Of a stretch of DNA of 8,531 bases, positions 5,940-8,531 are shown piece after piece. Below the pieces are notes generated by a model that worked only from the letters and a program-made list of their open reading frames with translations, had not been told where the DNA came from and ran no database searches. The translations under genes and the position numbers were made by a program. The stretch's first letter is position 1; every line of letters begins with the position of its first letter. The stretch spans positions 1 to 8,531 of the forward strand of contig NZ_JAUSCG010000226.1 in assembly GCF_030651615.1 (NCBI RefSeq), written 5' to 3'. The stretch comes from Methanocalculus sp. (GTDB taxonomy: Archaea; Halobacteriota; Methanomicrobia; Methanomicrobiales; Methanocorpusculaceae).

Positions 5940-7766
5940 TTAGATATATCGCGGCTTCATTGAAAGGAGCCGCTGGGTGTAGAGTGGACGATAGGGCATG
6001 CCATTTGTCTCTGAACGGACGACCGAGATGAGATCGAAGATAGTCAGCTGCTCCTTGAACGGCTTCTTCGGATCAGACTTTGACCTGATCGTCACTGTCA
6101 GGACTCCGGATTCCTCCTCCTGATCTCCGATGACGACGACGAAAGGAACCCAGTCCATGCCTGCTTCACGTATCTTTTTACCGACCGATTCTTCGCGATC
6201 GTCAAGATCCACTCTGATATCTGCTTTGCTCAGCGCATCAGCAACCTTCTCTGCATAGGGAAGATTCCTGCTTGAAACCGGAAGAACCCGGATCTGTGTT
6301 GGTGCAAGCCAGACCGGGAATGATGGTACACTCATTCGAGCGGTTCCCTCCAGCATGGCGCAGATAACACGCTCGATTGAACCAGTTGGCGAACAGTGAA
6401 GGATTGGTGGGCGGATCACATTGCCTTCACGATCGATATAGGAGATATCGAACCGTTGTGCACTCTCGACATCAATCTGGACGGTCGGGTTCTCGATCGG
6501 CCTGCCCTGGCTGTCGATTGCCGCCAGATCAATCTTTGCCACCCAATAGTGGACACGATCTGAGAGGATCTCAATTAAGAGAGGGCGACCTGAGAGGCTC
6601 ACAACCTTCTGAACCCAGTCTGCATGCTCACGGTAGAAGTCCTGTGTACATCGGAATGCCCCTTCGAGCGGGGTGCCGAGGTCTTCACCGCTCTTCCAAC
6701 CCATCTGGAGCTGCTCTTCAAAGCAGGAGAGCGCATTTTCCATATCTTTTGTCAGGGTATGCATATCCGGCATCGTGAATGTCCGGAGACGCTTCAGGCC
6801 GATCACTTCACCCTTCTGCTCATGCCTGAAGGAGTACGTCGAGAGCTCGTACATCTTCATCGGGAGATTATTGGGGGATATATGCATATCGTGCATAATC
6901 GAGAACATCCCAAAACATGCAGCAAACCTGAGCATCATGTTCCGGTTATTTGACTTGAACCGGTACTGCCGCTCGCCAAACTTCGCTGCATGCTCATAGA
7001 TAGCGGGATCGCCGAGATCATACATCACCGGTGTCTCAACCGGAGACCCACCATAGGCAAGGACGGTCCGGAGACAGTAGTCTCCGAGGAGATCACGGAT
7101 CAGTTTCCCGCGTGGCATCCACCTGAGGTTTCCAACATCCGATCTCGCCTCGTAATCGACGAGTTCCTTGGCCCTCATCAACTCCACATGGATCGGATCG
7201 CCCCCGACGGCGACTGCTGATCCGGTCTCTTTCGCAATTAACCGGCCGAAGTTTGAGTCGTCCATATACTCGCTGATATCCTTCTTCTCACCTTCAGGGG
7301 TGAGGACAAACCATTCACGGGTAATCTCCGCTTTCTTCGGGGCATCTGATCCTCCCGGAAGGATAGTCCGGGAAAGCTCGGAGAGCGGATGCCCTTTGCA
7401 GGAGAGCTTGAATGACTTATACCATCCAAATGGTGCCCTTTTGACCTCGATCCTGTCTGAGATCGCTTCTTCAAGAGCTTTCAGTGCAAGAACCGCCTGT
7501 TTTGGAGAGGCGAGATCGTTTGAGAGGTGGGCATAGGGATAGATCATCACCCGCGCCGCCCCCACCTTCTCAGCAGTCGAGAGGATCTCGGCTGCCGCCT
7601 GTGAGACGACATCCTGAATATCCTCTTCATCGACCGACTCTACTGCACAGAATGCGGTGATAGCGTCACTAAGGGAGTCTTTCTCGATGATCCCCTCTTC
7701 TGCCATCGCCGTTTTCTTCTGTGCTTCATACTCAATAAAATCCGAATGTATCAGAAGAAGCCGCAT
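5940..7766 (-). CDS. thrS: threonyl-tRNA synthetase, archaeal type with N-terminal editing domain
   Basis: This enzyme attaches threonine to tRNA-Thr in the cytoplasm and removes mischarged serine. The length of 608 residues is normal for the archaeal form. Residues 1-140 are the archaeal D-aminoacyl-tRNA deacylase-like editing domain (start MRLLLIHSDFIEYEAQ; APFGWYKSFKLSCKGHPLSE at 111-130), with H80, Y116, K117 and E130 where the editing residues are expected. The class II catalytic core follows: TPVMYDLGDPAIYEHAAKFG (245-264), motif 2 FRHEQKG (313-319) and motif 3 GSIERVI (462-468). The three zinc ligands expected in ThrRS are C284, H336 and H457. The anticodon-binding domain begins near PVWLAPTQIRVLP (484-496) and contains DLDDREESVGKKI (520-532). 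The ATG at 7766 fits the family's first residues. A TATA box lies in the 54-base gap behind dcd, so thrS probably has its own promoter. Everything needed for activity is present. Confidence 0.98.
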   Translation of the reverse strand: MRLLLIHSDFIEYEAQKKTAMAEEGIIEKDSLSDAITAFCAVESVDEEDIQDVVSQAAAEILSTAEKVGAARVMIYPYAHLSNDLASPKQAVLALKALEEAISDRIEVKRAPFGWYKSFKLSCKGHPLSELSRTILPGGSDAPKKAEITREWFVLTPEGEKKDISEYMDDSNFGRLIAKETGSAVAVGGDPIHVELMRAKELVDYEARSDVGNLRWMPRGKLIRDLLGDYCLRTVLAYGGSPVETPVMYDLGDPAIYEHAAKFGERQYRFKSNNRNMMLRFAACFGMFSIMHDMHISPNNLPMKMYELSTYSFRHEQKGEVIGLKRLRTFTMPDMHTLTKDMENALSCFEEQLQMGWKSGEDLGTPLEGAFRCTQDFYREHADWVQKVVSLSGRPLLIEILSDRVHYWVAKIDLAAIDSQGRPIENPTVQIDVESAQRFDISYIDREGNVIRPPILHCSPTGSIERVICAMLEGTARMSVPSFPVWLAPTQIRVLPVSSRNLPYAEKVADALSKADIRVDLDDREESVGKKIREAGMDWVPFVVVIGDQEEESGVLTVTIRSKSDPKKPFKEQLTIFDLISVVRSETNGMPYRPLYTQRLLSMKPRYI

Positions 7767-7807
7767 TATTAAACCATCCCAAATCCAGTACGTATGCGTA
7801 TTAATGA

Positions 7808-7817
7808 GTTATATAAC
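7808..7817 (-). promoter_or_regulatory. palindromic TATA box upstream of thrS
   Basis: GTTATATAAC is a perfect 10-base palindrome and a good archaeal box A match, lying just after the dcd stop. Its centre is about 46 bases before the thrS ATG, which would place the transcript start near 7788 and give a leader of about 20 bases. A short inverted repeat (TACG-TATG-CGTA, 7789-7800) lies between the box and that start. The TATA assignment is reasonable; any operator role for the repeat is speculative. Confidence 0.55.
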
Positions 7818-7820
7818 AAT

Positions 7821-8378
7821 TCAGTCCCGCCTCTTATTGCCTGAATAACGGGAGAGCGTAGCCTGTCGTTGATCCATATATTTGGCATCGGGTTTTTTGT
7901 CATAGGGGCATGCCGCGCGCTCAGTCGTATAGAAGACAAGTTGTCCTATCGGCATTCCTGCATAGACTCTGACCGGCCGGACGTTGACGTTGCACATCTC
8001 AAGGGTGATAGTCCCACGAAAACCCGCATCGATCCAGCCTCCGGTCTGATGGAGTTCGACACCGAAACGGGCGATACTGCTCTTCCCCTCAATAGAAGCG
8101 ACGATGTTGTCGGGAAGACCGATCACTTCCATCGTCTCTGCAAGGACGAACATGCCCGGCTGAATATCAAAATATTCCGAGACAACCTCATCGGTCTCCG
8201 ATTCGATGCTCTTTTTATCATACGGATCGATGACACGATCGCTTCCCCGATACCAGACAAAATGGTTGCCAAGCCGGATATCAAGTGAGTTTGGCTGAAC
8301 CAATGCCGGATCGAAGGGATCGATCATAATGTGGCCGTGATTAATGCGGTCGGTGATCTGCCAGTCAACAAGGATCAT
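7821..8378 (-). CDS. dcd: dCTP deaminase family protein (Dcd, possibly bifunctional dUMP-forming)
   Basis: The 185-residue protein belongs to the trimeric dCTP deaminase/dUTPase fold and converts dCTP to dUTP, or directly to dUMP in the bifunctional form, supplying the route to thymidylate. Family motifs are PNSLDIRLG (residues 29-37), EGKSSIARFGV (97-107), HQTGGWIDAGFRGTITLE (110-127), PIGQLVF (143-149) and KYMDQRQATLSRY (166-178). E127 is the expected catalytic glutamate, and S100, S101 and R104 sit in the nucleotide-binding motif. HQTGGWIDAGF looks closer to the bifunctional archaeal DCD-DUT enzyme than to the E. coli enzyme, but sequence reading does not settle which product is released. 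The ATG at 8378 has AGGTG about 13 bases upstream, a rather long spacing. The 5' end overlaps the stop of the preceding frame by 14 bases, and thrS follows 54 bases after the stop. Confidence 0.95.
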   Translation of the reverse strand: MILVDWQITDRINHGHIMIDPFDPALVQPNSLDIRLGNHFVWYRGSDRVIDPYDKKSIESETDEVVSEYFDIQPGMFVLAETMEVIGLPDNIVASIEGKSSIARFGVELHQTGGWIDAGFRGTITLEMCNVNVRPVRVYAGMPIGQLVFYTTERAACPYDKKPDAKYMDQRQATLSRYSGNKRRD

Positions 8379-8529
8379 TACTGTCAGATAGCACCTGATC
8401 AGACTTATCTCCTTCTGGATGATCCAGATGCCACTCAGTCCTTCTCAGGAGGCCATGGACTGTACTCGCCTCACGGGCGGTGAGGAGGGTCCTTCCAAGG
8501 AGTCGCCGGATCAGGAGGAGTGTCGTAGC
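8365..8529 (-). CDS. 3' end of an unrecognised gene upstream of dcd (partial)
   Basis: On the minus strand one frame is open from the window edge to a TGA at 8367-8365, giving 54 residues of a possible C-terminus. The other two minus-strand frames have stops within the first 60 bases from the edge. The piece begins with a leucine- and arginine-rich stretch (TLLLIRRLLGRTLLTARE, residues 3-20) that could be an amphipathic helix. It continues through VHGLLRRTEWHLDHPEG to a polar end with DKSDQVLSDSNDPC. I do not recognise the family. The stop lies 14 bases inside dcd, a spacing typical of co-transcribed genes, and the direction is the same, which is the main support. The start is outside the window. 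It could also be non-coding leader sequence of dcd. Confidence 0.5.
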   Translation of the reverse strand, partial: ATTLLLIRRLLGRTLLTAREASTVHGLLRRTEWHLDHPEGDKSDQVLSDSNDPC

Positions 8530-8531
8530 AC

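Noticed and set aside
7869..8288. 139-codon plus-strand frame inside dcd
   Set aside because: It is entirely antisense to the conserved dcd motifs, with no ribosome site or domain of its own.
1..8531. tRNA genes, CRISPR repeats, insertion sequences or att sites
   Set aside because: No cloverleaf-like sequence, regularly spaced repeats, transposase motifs or long terminal repeats were seen on either strand.

Overview
The window reads as a stretch of chromosome from a methanogenic archaeon, most likely of the order Methanomicrobiales or a close relative. The strongest evidence is a gene for methanogenesis marker protein 10 (Mmp10), the radical SAM enzyme that methylates an arginine of methyl-coenzyme M reductase. 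An archaeal-type threonyl-tRNA synthetase with the N-terminal archaeal editing domain supports this, as do TATA-like boxes in AT-rich gaps between genes of roughly balanced base composition. The genus cannot be named from the sequence alone.

Left part, plus strand (1-2199). The window opens inside a class I SAM-dependent methyltransferase gene that ends at 520. A 128-base AT-rich gap follows, with two TATA-like boxes placed in an imperfect 40-base dyad. It leads into a gene for a lipoprotein that appears to join a family 3 substrate-binding domain to a Cache-type ligand-binding domain. No transporter permease or signalling output domain is visible beside it.

Right part, minus strand (2260-8529). 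Transcription runs from right to left. The order is the 3' end of an unrecognised gene, dcd (dCTP deaminase family), thrS (threonyl-tRNA synthetase), a DUF362 protein with a C-terminal 2x[4Fe-4S] ferredoxin module, mmp10, a single-domain RNase III-like protein, and a PP2C-type protein phosphatase. Gaps are short (9 to 70 bases) and mmp10 shares an ATGA overlap with the RNase III-like gene. Even so, there are signs of separate transcription units: a TATA box before thrS, a T7 run after the thrS stop, and a TATA-like box about 25 bases before the mmp10 start. The two strands converge at about 2200-2259, where a T run and a small hairpin could stop transcription from each side.

No RNA gene, insertion sequence, CRISPR array or origin was seen. 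The points most worth following are the DUF362-ferredoxin/Mmp10/RNase III-like neighbourhood, the substrate-binding/Cache lipoprotein, and the bias of two tetranucleotides: GATC occurs at about three times the expected number and CTAG seems to be absent.
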